64,000 nt of DNA, taken from contig SIHP01000015.1 in assembly GCA_004762155.1 (NCBI GenBank), forward strand, positions 62,001-126,000, written 5' to 3'. The translations under genes were made by a program, and so were the position numbers. This document shows, one piece after another, positions 33,734 to 43,302 of the stretch (positions are counted from its first letter, which is position 1; each line of letters begins with the position of its first letter). The stretch comes from Flavobacteriaceae bacterium. Its GTDB lineage: Bacteria; Bacteroidota; Bacteroidia; Flavobacteriales; Flavobacteriaceae. The notes below the pieces were generated by a model. That model did no database searches. It saw only the letters and a list, made by a program, of their open reading frames with translations, and was not told the origin of the DNA.

Positions 33734-35123
33734 TGTTCTCTGCTCTTTGTTTTTTAAAATTCTCTCCTGATGATTTCAAAATTGTTTTAATCTCTGCTGT
33801 AGGAATTACAGGGAAAGTTCTTGCATATAATAAAAATAACACAAAGAAGAATCCAATAGTTCCAATAAAGATACCTACATCTACAAATGTCGGTTCAAAA
33901 CGCCACCAAGTAGATGGTAACTGACCTTTACTTAATACAATTGCAATAATATCAAAACGCTCAAACCACATACCAATGTTAATAGCTATAGATACTAAGA
34001 AAGAAACTATAAAACTTCTTCTTAATTTCTTAATCCATAAAATTTGAGGTATAATTATGTTAAAAATCATTAATGACCAGAAAGCCCATCCATAAGCACC
34101 TGCTTCTGCACCTAATGATAAATATGTATAGTTTTCATAAGGAGAACCAGTATACCATGCAATAAAAAATTCTGTTGCATATGCTACGGCTACAATACCT
34201 CCTGTTAATATAATTACAATATTCATATACTCTACATGTAAACGAGTAATATATGCTTCCATGTTTGTAACCTTACGCATCACTCCTAATAATGTTTGTA
34301 CCATTGCAAATCCAGAAAAGATTGCTCCAGCTACGAAATAAGGTGGAAATATTGTTGAATGCCAACCTGGGTTTACAGAAGTAGCAAAATCCATAGATAC
34401 AATTGTATGTACAGATAGTACTAATGGTGTAGCTAAACCTGCTAACACTAAAGATACTTCTTCAAAACGTTGCCAATCTTTTGCTCTACCACTCCATCCG
34501 AATGATAATAAAGCGTAAATTTTCTTTTGGAAAGGTTTTACTGCTCTATCACGAATTGTTGCAAAATCAGGTAATAAACCAGTCCACCAGAAAACTAATG
34601 ATACAGATAAGTATGTAGATATTGCAAATACATCCCATAATAATGGCGAATTAAAGTTTACCCATAATGATCCAAATTGATTTGGAATTGGTAAAACCCA
34701 ATATCCATTCCATGGACGTCCCATGTGTATAATTGGAAATAAACCTGCTTGGAATACTGCAAAGATTGTCATTGCTTCTGCAGAACGGTTAATAGCCATT
34801 CTCCACTTTTGACGGAATAACAATAATACAGCAGAAATTAACGTACCAGCGTGACCAATACCTACCCACCATACAAAGTTGGTAATATCCCATGCCCAAC
34901 CAATGTTTTTATTTAATCCCCATACACCAATACCTGTTCCAACAGTGTAAAAGATACATCCAAATCCCCATAACATTGCTGCTAAAGAGATATAAAATGC
35001 TATATACCAATTTTTGTTTGCTTTACCTTCAATAGGTCTTGCAATATCCTCTGTAATATCATGGTAACTCTTTTCACCAAGTATTAGAGGTTCTCTATAA
35101 GATGATTCGTAATGAGACGACAT
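33723..35123 (-). CDS. actC: Alternative complex III quinone-binding subunit ActC (NrfD-like)
   Basis: The 466-residue protein has about ten transmembrane helices of the NrfD/PsrC family, with the WNGYWVLPIPNQFGSLWVNFNSPLLWD segment near residue 138. It is the main quinol-oxidising membrane subunit that docks ActB and ActA on the periplasmic side. It lies 27 bases after actB and overlaps actD. Confidence 0.97.
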   Translation of the reverse strand: MSSHYESSYREPLILGEKSYHDITEDIARPIEGKANKNWYIAFYISLAAMLWGFGCIFYTVGTGIGVWGLNKNIGWAWDITNFVWWVGIGHAGTLISAVLLLFRQKWRMAINRSAEAMTIFAVFQAGLFPIIHMGRPWNGYWVLPIPNQFGSLWVNFNSPLLWDVFAISTYLSVSLVFWWTGLLPDFATIRDRAVKPFQKKIYALLSFGWSGRAKDWQRFEEVSLVLAGLATPLVLSVHTIVSMDFATSVNPGWHSTIFPPYFVAGAIFSGFAMVQTLLGVMRKVTNMEAYITRLHVEYMNIVIILTGGIVAVAYATEFFIAWYTGSPYENYTYLSLGAEAGAYGWAFWSLMIFNIIIPQILWIKKLRRSFIVSFLVSIAINIGMWFERFDIIAIVLSKGQLPSTWWRFEPTFVDVGIFIGTIGFFFVLFLLYARTFPVIPTAEIKTILKSSGENFKKQRAENNEH

Positions 35124-35150
35124 AAATCTATATACTTATTAATTTTATTA

Positions 35151-38100
35151 TTAAGCTTCGTTTGTATTTCTAACTTTCACCTGGTAAACTACATTTGGTT
35201 TAGTACCTATATAATCTAATACATGGAAAGCTCTTCTATCTTCTTTTAACTGTGCTACTTTATCTTCTGGATTGTTTACATCTCCAAAGACCATAGCTCC
35301 AGTAGAACAAGCTTGTGAACAAGCTGTTTCAAATTCATTTGCTTTAACTGCCCTACCTTCTTTCTTAGCGTTTAAGATAGTTGCTTGTGTCATTTGTATA
35401 CACATAGAACATTTTTCCATAACTCCACGAGAACGAACAACTACATCTGGATTTAAAACCATCTTTCCGTATTCGTTATTCATATTGAAATCGAATTCAT
35501 TATTATCTGCATAATTAAACCAGTTAAAACGACGTACACGATAAGGACAGTTGTTAGCACAATAACGAGTACCTACACATCTGTTATAAGCCATTTGATT
35601 CTGACCTTGACGACCGTGTGAAGTTGCTGCTACTGGACATACTGTTTCACATGGTGCGTGATTACAGTGCTGACACATCATTGGTTGGAAAGTAACTTCA
35701 GGATTCTCTGCAGGATTTTCTAAAGCATCAAATAAATCTCCTCCACTTAATTCTAAAACTTTCTCTGTATATTTCCTTTCAATATCTTTACCCGCAATCT
35801 TAGGATTATCTGCCTTAAACTGAGCCATTGTCATTTTTGCTTCGGCTTGTTTATCTTCTACTTTAGAAGAATAGTAACGATCAATACGCAACCAATGCAT
35901 ATCTCTACCTACTCTTACTTCATCTTTTCCGACAACAGGAACATTGTTTTCTGAATGACATGCAACAACACATGCTCCACAACCAGTACATGAAGTTAAA
36001 TCTATAGATAAATTAAAATGATGACCAACTTCTCTATTATGGTCATCCCATAAATCAATAGTTTTTGCTTCTACTTCTTGATGATCATAAGAAACCATCG
36101 CTGGTTGGTTCCAAGTATGTTTAGGATCTAAGTTTTTATTTAAAACATCTTTTAAAGACGCTTCTTGTAAAATATCATGACGTCCTGCAATAGTTTTTTG
36201 TACTTGTGTACATGCAAATCTATGCCATCCTGCTGATTCATTTTTCTCAATCTTAACATCATATTGTACATTGTTACCATTGAAATAAAATGGGTAAGCA
36301 TTTACACCTACTTGCATTTCATCTTTTAAGTTCTCTGTACGACCATAACCTAATGCTAAACCAAATGAACCAATAGCTTGACCTGGCTGTACCATTACTG
36401 GAACAGTTTTAGTCACTCCATTTACCGTAACATCTGCATAATTCCCATCAATCGCTCCATTATCTTTTACTGGATTATCAAAACCTAATTCCTTAGCATC
36501 AGCCATAGAAACAGTTAAATAATTATCCCAAGAAGCTCTTGTTAAAGGATCAGGTAATTCTTGTAACCAAGGATTATTTGCTTGTTTACCATCACCTAAT
36601 GCTGTAGAAGTATACAAATTTAATTCGTATCCTGAAGATTGTGTAGCTTTAGTTAATTCAGTTGCAACTGAACTCAAATTCACTAAAGATTCAAACACTT
36701 CTTCTTCTGAGAAAACATCTGTTTTAAAGAATCCATCATGTAATGCTTGATTCCATGATTTCCCTCCTAACACATTTGTAGACCAGTATTCTTTTAAAGT
36801 ATCATAATAGTTTAGAGAACTTCCAGACCATTTTAATAAAACATCTTGTAATTGACGCGTATTAAATATTGGCTGAATTGTAGGTTGAACTAAACCTAAA
36901 ACCCCCTTAGTAGTCATTACATCTCCCCAAGATTCTAAATAATGAGGCGCTGGTAATGCATATTGTGTTAAAGTAGATGTTATATCCTTTTGAGTAGTTA
37001 ATGCAACTGATAATTCTAATTTCTTTAATCCTTCAGTAAAATCTGATGAATTAGCTAATGAATACACAGGATTTACATTATAAGTAACTAAACCTTTAAT
37101 TTTACCTGATTTCATATCAGCTACTAACTGACTAATTTCCGTATCGTTACCTTGACGTGTTAAATTAACAGCTTCAGTATCGATTATTTGACTATTTATA
37201 CAATTATTAATTGCTAAAGCAATTAATTGTGCGTTTTTATCATTAATTCCAGTAACAACTACACCTTTAGAACCAGCCTTTTTAAGATTCTTTGCTAAAC
37301 CTTTTATTTGGTTATCAATTGGAGTTGCTTTTGATGGAAGATTCTCACCAGAAACTGCATTATATAAATTGATCAACGCAAAAACCTGATCTGAAGGCTT
37401 TGCTACAATTCTTTTATCTGCATTTGAACCTGTTAAAGACATATTAGCCTCAACCTGAACATGGTAAGACATTTTACCTTCTTCTACTTTTCTACCAGAT
37501 ATATAACTTTTTTCATATCCACCTTGCCAATCAGCAATAAAATCAGCTCCAAAAGAAACGATTGTTTCTGCTTTACTGAAATCGTAATTTGGTAATGCTT
37601 TCTTACCATACATTGCTTCAAAAGCTTCTAATGTTGCACTTTCTGAAACTGCATCATATACAACATGTTTAACATTTGGATATGCTACTGTAAAATCTGA
37701 AATTACTTTTTCTGTAGATGGACTTGCTAACGTACCTGTTAACAAAACTACTGGTTGGTTTGCTGCCTTTAAACTATTTAAAGTAGCAATAATCTCTTTA
37801 TCTGCATCAGCCCAAGAAACTGCACTACCACCTTTAGTAGGTTCTTGTAAACGCAATTTATGATCATATAAAGACAATACAGATGCAACAACTCTTGCAT
37901 TAACATCTGCTCCAGCATCTTTATTTGGCATAACTAAAATAGGACGACCTTCTCTAGTTTTTACCAATACATTTGCAAAATCAAAACCATCAGACATCGT
38001 TGTTGCATACCAATCTGCAACACCAACTATAAGATCATCTGGTTGTACTACATAAGGAATTGATTTCCTAACAGGACCTTCACAAGCTGCTAAAGATGCT

Positions 38101-38291
38101 GCTGCTGTTGAAAAACCAACGTACTTTAAAAAATCTCTACGAGATGTAGATGAAGACTCTAAAGTCTCCTTATCTCCTAAAAACTCATCTGTAGGTATTT
38201 CTTCTACAAATTCATTTTTCTGTAGCGTTTCAACAATAGAACTTTCTTTAAGTTCCTCAACACTTTGCCAGTATTTTTTGTTTGAAGCCAT
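35151..38291 (-). CDS. actB: Alternative complex III Fe-S subunit ActB (molybdopterin-enzyme-like)
   Basis: This 1046-residue fusion has an internal Tat motif (SRRDFLKYVGF, R51 and R52) followed by a hydrophobic stretch and a lipobox-like SLAAC. The large N-terminal part (to about 720) has the fold pattern of molybdopterin oxidoreductases but in known ActB binds no cofactor. The C-terminal part is a ferredoxin-like four-cluster domain: CTGCGACVVACHSEN, CQHCNHAPCETVCPV, CVGTRYCANNCPYR and CSMCIQ with CSQACSTG. It forms the electron wire from quinol to the haems of ActA. Length is normal for Bacteroidota. Confidence 0.97.
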   Translation of the reverse strand: MASNKKYWQSVEELKESSIVETLQKNEFVEEIPTDEFLGDKETLESSSTSRRDFLKYVGFSTAAASLAACEGPVRKSIPYVVQPDDLIVGVADWYATTMSDGFDFANVLVKTREGRPILVMPNKDAGADVNARVVASVLSLYDHKLRLQEPTKGGSAVSWADADKEIIATLNSLKAANQPVVLLTGTLASPSTEKVISDFTVAYPNVKHVVYDAVSESATLEAFEAMYGKKALPNYDFSKAETIVSFGADFIADWQGGYEKSYISGRKVEEGKMSYHVQVEANMSLTGSNADKRIVAKPSDQVFALINLYNAVSGENLPSKATPIDNQIKGLAKNLKKAGSKGVVVTGINDKNAQLIALAINNCINSQIIDTEAVNLTRQGNDTEISQLVADMKSGKIKGLVTYNVNPVYSLANSSDFTEGLKKLELSVALTTQKDITSTLTQYALPAPHYLESWGDVMTTKGVLGLVQPTIQPIFNTRQLQDVLLKWSGSSLNYYDTLKEYWSTNVLGGKSWNQALHDGFFKTDVFSEEEVFESLVNLSSVATELTKATQSSGYELNLYTSTALGDGKQANNPWLQELPDPLTRASWDNYLTVSMADAKELGFDNPVKDNGAIDGNYADVTVNGVTKTVPVMVQPGQAIGSFGLALGYGRTENLKDEMQVGVNAYPFYFNGNNVQYDVKIEKNESAGWHRFACTQVQKTIAGRHDILQEASLKDVLNKNLDPKHTWNQPAMVSYDHQEVEAKTIDLWDDHNREVGHHFNLSIDLTSCTGCGACVVACHSENNVPVVGKDEVRVGRDMHWLRIDRYYSSKVEDKQAEAKMTMAQFKADNPKIAGKDIERKYTEKVLELSGGDLFDALENPAENPEVTFQPMMCQHCNHAPCETVCPVAATSHGRQGQNQMAYNRCVGTRYCANNCPYRVRRFNWFNYADNNEFDFNMNNEYGKMVLNPDVVVRSRGVMEKCSMCIQMTQATILNAKKEGRAVKANEFETACSQACSTGAMVFGDVNNPEDKVAQLKEDRRAFHVLDYIGTKPNVVYQVKVRNTNEA

Positions 38292-38365
38292 TTATAATTT
38301 TTATTTATATGATTGAAAGGCTTCGAGTTCTAAAACTCGAAAACCTTTTAATTTTTATTTATTGA

Positions 38366-39679
38366 TTAGTAGTGACACTTACCACATTCTTTACCACCTA
38401 ACTGCGCTATAGTAACCTGATCTACATTATACTTTTTAGCTAATTCTTTATGAATCTTAGCATAGTATTCATTCCCTTTAAGATCTACTTTAGTATCCTT
38501 ATGACAATCGATACACCAACCCATTGTTAATGGAGAATATTGATACACCTCTTCCATTTCCTCTACAGGACCATGGCATTTCTGACATTTAACACCTGCA
38601 ACAGTAACATGTTGTGAGTGATTGAAGTAAGCAAAATCAGGTAGATTATGTACTCTAACCCATTTTACTTCTTTAGTTTTACCAGTATACTCCCAAACTT
38701 CACTTTCTTCGTTATAGTAGTAACCTGCAGCATTTTTAACCTCTTCAATCTCTTTATCAAGTTCTTTCTTAGTTAAAACAATACCTCCTTCTTCCATGAT
38801 CACTTTTGTATCTTCAGCTACTTCTGAGATATTCATATGACAATTCATACAAACATTTACGGATGGTATACCTGAATGCTTACTATGCTTTGCAGCAGAG
38901 TGACAATATTGACATTCAATTTTATTATCTCCTGCATGGATTTTGTGAGAAAAAGCAATATCTTGAATTGGTTGATAACCTTCTTCAACACCTACTTTAA
39001 ACAAGGTCCCGAATAAGAAATAAGCACCTAATAATAACCCAAAGATTACAAACAACACATGTAAAAATGTATTCTTTTTAATTCCTTGCCATAACTCTGC
39101 TGCCTGACCAATTAAACCTGGTTTTTTTGGTGCTCCTTTTAACTCGCTTACTGTTTTTAATAAGTTCGCAATAATTAAAAAGGCTACAATAATTGCCGCT
39201 CCTAAAACTAACAACAACCATCTTGGTGCTCCACCTTGACCCGATGGCTCACCTCCATCTAATCCTGGAGTAGCTCCTGGCTTAGGAGGATTACCAACAG
39301 TTGTATAATAAAGAATATCATCAATATTCTTATCACTTAACTGAGGGAAAGCGGTCATATTAGAACCGTTATACTCTTCAAAAATTGCAACTGCATCCTT
39401 ATCTCCGGATGCTCTTAAGTCTGCGTTGTTTTTAATCCAAGCCTTAAGCCATTCATTTGTTCTTCTCTCTTCAACTCCAGCTAACGCAGGACCTATTAAC
39501 TTCTTGTCTAACTTATGACAAGATGCACAAAGAGATTTAAATAATTTCTTACCTTCTTTTTGACGATCTACATCCACATCTTGAGAATGCATCGAAAAAT
39601 TTAGTGAAAAGACTAATAGGAAAACGAAGTTCCTTAAGAGTACTTGGGTTAATTTACTGTGATGTTTCACACTTTTCAT
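38366..39679 (-). CDS. actA: Alternative complex III multihaem cytochrome ActA with extra N-terminal haem domain
   Basis: I choose the ATG at 39679 (437 residues): it gives a signal-type N-terminus (LLRNFVFLLVFSLNF), and a -7 element lies upstream at 39764-39771, which would exclude the longer frame from 39766. Six CxxCH motifs are visible: CASCH in an N-terminal monohaem cytochrome c domain, then after a membrane helix (LLLVLGAAIIVAFLIIANLL) and a second one, CQYCH, CMNCH, CQKCH, CIDCH and CGKCH. The last five correspond to the pentahaem ActA described for Rhodothermus. It is the first gene of the act-cta operon, 74 bases before actB. Confidence 0.94.
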   Translation of the reverse strand: MKSVKHHSKLTQVLLRNFVFLLVFSLNFSMHSQDVDVDRQKEGKKLFKSLCASCHKLDKKLIGPALAGVEERRTNEWLKAWIKNNADLRASGDKDAVAIFEEYNGSNMTAFPQLSDKNIDDILYYTTVGNPPKPGATPGLDGGEPSGQGGAPRWLLLVLGAAIIVAFLIIANLLKTVSELKGAPKKPGLIGQAAELWQGIKKNTFLHVLFVIFGLLLGAYFLFGTLFKVGVEEGYQPIQDIAFSHKIHAGDNKIECQYCHSAAKHSKHSGIPSVNVCMNCHMNISEVAEDTKVIMEEGGIVLTKKELDKEIEEVKNAAGYYYNEESEVWEYTGKTKEVKWVRVHNLPDFAYFNHSQHVTVAGVKCQKCHGPVEEMEEVYQYSPLTMGWCIDCHKDTKVDLKGNEYYAKIHKELAKKYNVDQVTIAQLGGKECGKCHY

Positions 39680-39763
39680 ACTATAAAATATAAATTTTGT
39701 ATCTATTTTGGTACGATTTTTTCTGCTTTGATATCTAAAACATATAGAATCCAGAAACTCGAA

Positions 39764-39771
39764 CAAAAGTA
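39764..39771 (-). promoter_or_regulatory. -7 element of the act-cta operon
   Basis: TACTTTTG on the minus strand matches TAnnTTTG, 84 bases before the chosen actA start. No good -33 TTG at 17-23 bases. The spacing leaves a leader of about 80 bases. Confidence 0.45.
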
Positions 39772-39871
39772 CTACTTATCTGTAAAATTTAATATGTTAA
39801 GAGAATGCTAATTTATAATTTATAATAATTCTAAATAAATAAAAAGAGCAATCTATTAAATAACAAGTCGT

Positions 39872-39879
39872 TACTTTTG
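39872..39879 (+). promoter_or_regulatory. -7 element of the SPOR-domain gene
   Basis: TACTTTTG on the plus strand, 16 bases before the start codon at 39896; no clear -33 TTG. Confidence 0.4.
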
Positions 39880-39895
39880 TAATAAAGAATCAAAA

Positions 39896-40258
39896 ATGAA
39901 AATAAACCACATAACCTTAACTTTTTTAGGTTTGTTTTTTGCCTGCACTTTAAACAGCAATGCGCAATCTAACAACACTGATCAAGAAGATATTAACTCA
40001 CTACTAAAGAAGAAAAGGAACTATAACAAACAAAGTCTAAATGGCTTTAGAATACAGCTCTATAATGGTTCAGAATCGCGAGCAAGAACCATAAAAAACA
40101 ATTTTGAATACGATTTTAGAGGTGTTTATACAAAACTTTTATATGATGCTCCAGATTGGAAAGTACAAGTTGGAAACTACAAAACAAGATTAGATGCGGA
40201 CAGAGCTTTAAATAAAATTAAAGAGAAATTTAAAGGGGGTATTATTATACGTAAATAA
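39896..40258 (+). CDS. Small secreted SPOR-domain protein
   Basis: The 120-residue product has a signal peptide (cleavage near SNAQ, residue 24), a short charged linker and a SPOR domain at about 48-120: FRIQLYNGSESRARTIKN, then WKVQVGNYKTRLDADRALNKIK and the final strand GIIIRK. SPOR domains bind glycan strands stripped of stem peptides at division sites, so it probably acts in the periplasm on peptidoglycan. It stands alone between two minus-strand operons. Confidence 0.92.
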   Translation: MKINHITLTFLGLFFACTLNSNAQSNNTDQEDINSLLKKKRNYNKQSLNGFRIQLYNGSESRARTIKNNFEYDFRGVYTKLLYDAPDWKVQVGNYKTRLDADRALNKIKEKFKGGIIIRK

Positions 40259-40265
40259 TAAGAAA

Positions 40266-40317
40266 CTATATAGAAACAAAAAAACTCGCATCTGCGAGTT
40301 TTTTTGTTTCTATATAG
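40266..40317. terminator. Bidirectional terminator, 52-bp palindrome
   Basis: Arms of 25 bases (40266-40290 and 40293-40317) are perfectly complementary around the core AAACTCGCA-TC-TGCGAGTTT, with A-rich and T-rich flanks inside the stem. It separates the SPOR gene from infB, which converge. Confidence 0.92.
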
Positions 40318-40326
40318 TAATGGTAT

Positions 40327-43164
40327 TTACTTTAGTTTCTTTCTTACTGCTACTTCAGTATAAGCTTCTAAAACATCACCTTCTTTAATATCATTGTAAC
40401 CTTTTATTTGCAATCCACAATCGTAACCTTTTGTTACTTCTTTAACATCATCTTTAAAACGTTTCAATGAAGTTAACACACCATCATGTACAACAATACC
40501 TTCTCTAACAACTCGTATTTTCGCATCACGAGTAATCTTACCAGACATAACCATACATCCTGCAATATTACCAACTTTAGAAATCTTATAAACTTCTCTT
40601 ATTTCTACATTACCAAGAACTTCTTCCTTCATTTCAGGAGAAAGCATTCCTTCCATTGCATCCTTAAGATCATTAATAGCATCATAAATAATAGAATATG
40701 TTCTAATATCTACTTCTTCTCTATCTGCAACTACACGAGCATTACCTTGTGGTCTAACATTAAATCCAACAATAATTGCATCAGATGCTGTTGCTAATAA
40801 AACGTCAGATTCTGTAATTGCTCCAACTCCTTTATGTAAAATATTAACTTGAATTTCTTCAGTAGATAATTTCTGGAAAGAATCTGTTAATGCTTCTACT
40901 GAACCATCCACATCTCCTTTAAGGATAATATTTAATTCTTTAAAGTCTCCTAATGCAATACGACGACCAATTTCTGCAAGTGTTAATGTTTTTTGAGTTC
41001 TTACAGATTGCTCACGTTGTAATTGAGAACGTTTAGATGCAATTTGTTTAGCCTCTCTTTCATCATCAAATACATTAAACTTATCACCTGCTTGTGGTGC
41101 TCCATCTAAACCTAATATAGATACTGGAGTTGAAGGTGTAGCTTCTTTTAAATTATTACCTTTATCATCAAACATAGCTCTTACTTTACCACTATGCTTA
41201 CCAGCTAAAATATAATCTCCAATTTTTAAAGTACCTGCTTGTACTAAAATTGTAGATACATATCCTCTACCTTTATCTAATAATGCTTCTACAACTGCTC
41301 CTGTAGCGTTTTTATCTGGATTTGCTTTTAATTCTAAAATCTCAGCCTCAAGTAAAACTTTTTCTAATAACTCAGGAATTCCTTCTCCTGTTTTAGCAGA
41401 AATATCTTGTGATTGAATATTCCCTCCCCATTCTTCAATTAATAAATTCATTGAAGATAATTGTGTTTTCACATTATCAGGGTTTGCATTTGGCTTATCA
41501 ATCTTGTTAATAGCAAATATAATAGGTACACCTGCTGCTTGTGCATGAGAAATTGCTTCTTTTGTTTGTGGCATTACATCATCATCCGCTGCAACTACAA
41601 TAATAACTAAATCTGTTACCTGAGCTCCACGTGCACGCATTGCTGTAAAGGCCTCGTGACCTGGTGTATCTAAAAAGGCTATTTTTTGATCTCCAACATT
41701 TACTGCATAAGCACCTATATGCTGCGTTATACCTCCTGATTCTCCTTCTATTACGTTTGCTTTACGAATGTAATCTAACAACGAAGTTTTACCGTGATCT
41801 ACATGCCCCATTACCGTAATAATTGGCGCTCTTGTAATTAAATCTTCTGGCTTATCTTCTACTTCTTCTATTGATTCCTCTACTTCAGCTCCAACAAATT
41901 CTACTGTATAGTTAAATTCCTCAGCAACAATAACTAATGTCTCAGCATCTAAACGTTGATTCATTGTTACCATCATTCCTAACATCATACATGAAGAAAT
42001 AATATTTGTTACAGGAACATCCATCATTGTAGCAACTTCACTAACAGTAACAAACTCTGTTACTTTTAATACTTTACTTTCTTCTTGAGCTGCTTGTAAA
42101 TCAGCTTCTGTTTGCTGACGGTGAGCATCTCTTTTATCTCTACGGTATTTAGCACCTTTACCTTTCTTAGATTTCCCTTGAAGTTTTTCAAGAGTTTCTC
42201 TTACTTGTTTTTGGATTTGTGCTTCCGTTAATTCTTCTTTTTTAACAACAGGAGTTCTTCCTCTTCCACGGTTGTTCCCTCCTCTGTTTGGCCCTCTATT
42301 AGGCCCTCTGTTTGGCCCACCTGAACGATTCGGTGAACGATTTGCTCCTCCTCCTTGAGTGTTTCCTGTTGCTGTACCAGGCTTAGCTATTCTACGACGT
42401 TTCTTTTTATCTGCGTCCTTATTAGCATCTGGTTTCTTTTTCTTAGGTCTTTCAAATTGTTTTAAATCAATTTTTTGACCTGTCATTTTAGGACCGTCTA
42501 ACTTCTTATACTGAGTTTTAATTTTCTCAGCATTCTCAGCAGTAATTTCTTTTGGGGCTTCTGGCTTATCTTTTGGGACTTCTGTTTTAGGCTCTACTGC
42601 TTTTGGATGTGGTTTAACCACTTCCTTTTTTGGCGTATCAACAACTTTAGGTTTTTGAAACTTAGGTTTTGGTGTTAAATCAATTTTTGGTGTTGCCACT
42701 TTTTTGATTTCTAACCTTGGTGCTTCAGCTTTTATTACTTCTGGCTTTGGAACCTCTTTTACTACCTCCTTTACTTTCTCTACTTTCTTTGGCTGAACTT
42801 TTTTTCCAGAATTTATATCTATTTTACCAACAGTTTTAAATTCTAATTTTTTAGCTTTAGCTTTAAGTACCTCTTGCTTCTTCTCCTCTTCAACACGTTT
42901 AGCTTCTTGCTCAGCTTCAACCTTTAAACGTATAGCTTCTTTTTCTTTACGTTTTTCTTCACTAACCTCTTTAGATGCTACTTTTTTAGATTTATCCGTT
43001 TGAAAACCATCCAAAAGCACTTGGTATTCACTTTCAGAAATCTTGGTTGTAGGACGTGCTTCTATTTCTCGACCATTTTTCGCCAAATGTTCTACCGCTC
43101 TATCCAAAGAAATATTTAATTCTCTTAAAACTTTATTTAGTCTTAATTTTTTAGCTTCAGCCAT
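40327..43164 (-). CDS. infB: Translation initiation factor IF-2
   Basis: The 945-residue protein begins with an IF2_N domain (about 1-60), followed by a long Lys/Pro/Glu-rich linker and an Arg/Gly/Asn-rich stretch (repeats of PNRGPNRGGN near 285), both usual in Bacteroidota. The GTPase domain has G1 GHVDHGKTS (about 454), GGITQHIGAY, DTPGHEAF and NKIDKP; C-terminal beta-barrel domains bind fMet-tRNA. Third gene of rimP-nusA-infB, 138 bases after nusA; nothing else is seen in that gap. Confidence 0.98.
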   Translation of the reverse strand: MAEAKKLRLNKVLRELNISLDRAVEHLAKNGREIEARPTTKISESEYQVLLDGFQTDKSKKVASKEVSEEKRKEKEAIRLKVEAEQEAKRVEEEKKQEVLKAKAKKLEFKTVGKIDINSGKKVQPKKVEKVKEVVKEVPKPEVIKAEAPRLEIKKVATPKIDLTPKPKFQKPKVVDTPKKEVVKPHPKAVEPKTEVPKDKPEAPKEITAENAEKIKTQYKKLDGPKMTGQKIDLKQFERPKKKKPDANKDADKKKRRRIAKPGTATGNTQGGGANRSPNRSGGPNRGPNRGPNRGGNNRGRGRTPVVKKEELTEAQIQKQVRETLEKLQGKSKKGKGAKYRRDKRDAHRQQTEADLQAAQEESKVLKVTEFVTVSEVATMMDVPVTNIISSCMMLGMMVTMNQRLDAETLVIVAEEFNYTVEFVGAEVEESIEEVEDKPEDLITRAPIITVMGHVDHGKTSLLDYIRKANVIEGESGGITQHIGAYAVNVGDQKIAFLDTPGHEAFTAMRARGAQVTDLVIIVVAADDDVMPQTKEAISHAQAAGVPIIFAINKIDKPNANPDNVKTQLSSMNLLIEEWGGNIQSQDISAKTGEGIPELLEKVLLEAEILELKANPDKNATGAVVEALLDKGRGYVSTILVQAGTLKIGDYILAGKHSGKVRAMFDDKGNNLKEATPSTPVSILGLDGAPQAGDKFNVFDDEREAKQIASKRSQLQREQSVRTQKTLTLAEIGRRIALGDFKELNIILKGDVDGSVEALTDSFQKLSTEEIQVNILHKGVGAITESDVLLATASDAIIVGFNVRPQGNARVVADREEVDIRTYSIIYDAINDLKDAMEGMLSPEMKEEVLGNVEIREVYKISKVGNIAGCMVMSGKITRDAKIRVVREGIVVHDGVLTSLKRFKDDVKEVTKGYDCGLQIKGYNDIKEGDVLEAYTEVAVRKKLK

Positions 43165-43302
43165 AAATTGTTTTATACTTTTTATTCAAAAAACACACTT
43201 TATACCCCGTATAGTTATGTTTTCTTTCTTTAATTTGTCATTTTTTATTACTAAAAAAAGGAAAATGACATCCTAGATATTTCAAAACACTAAAATAGTG
43301 TT

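Noticed and set aside
39680..39766. 29-codon N-terminal extension of ActA
   Set aside because: It includes the likely promoter region and would bury the signal peptide; the ATG at 39679 is better.
40486..40797. 103-codon plus-strand frame opposite infB
   Set aside because: Antisense shadow of infB; Asn/Ile/Ser-rich low-complexity translation and no start signals.
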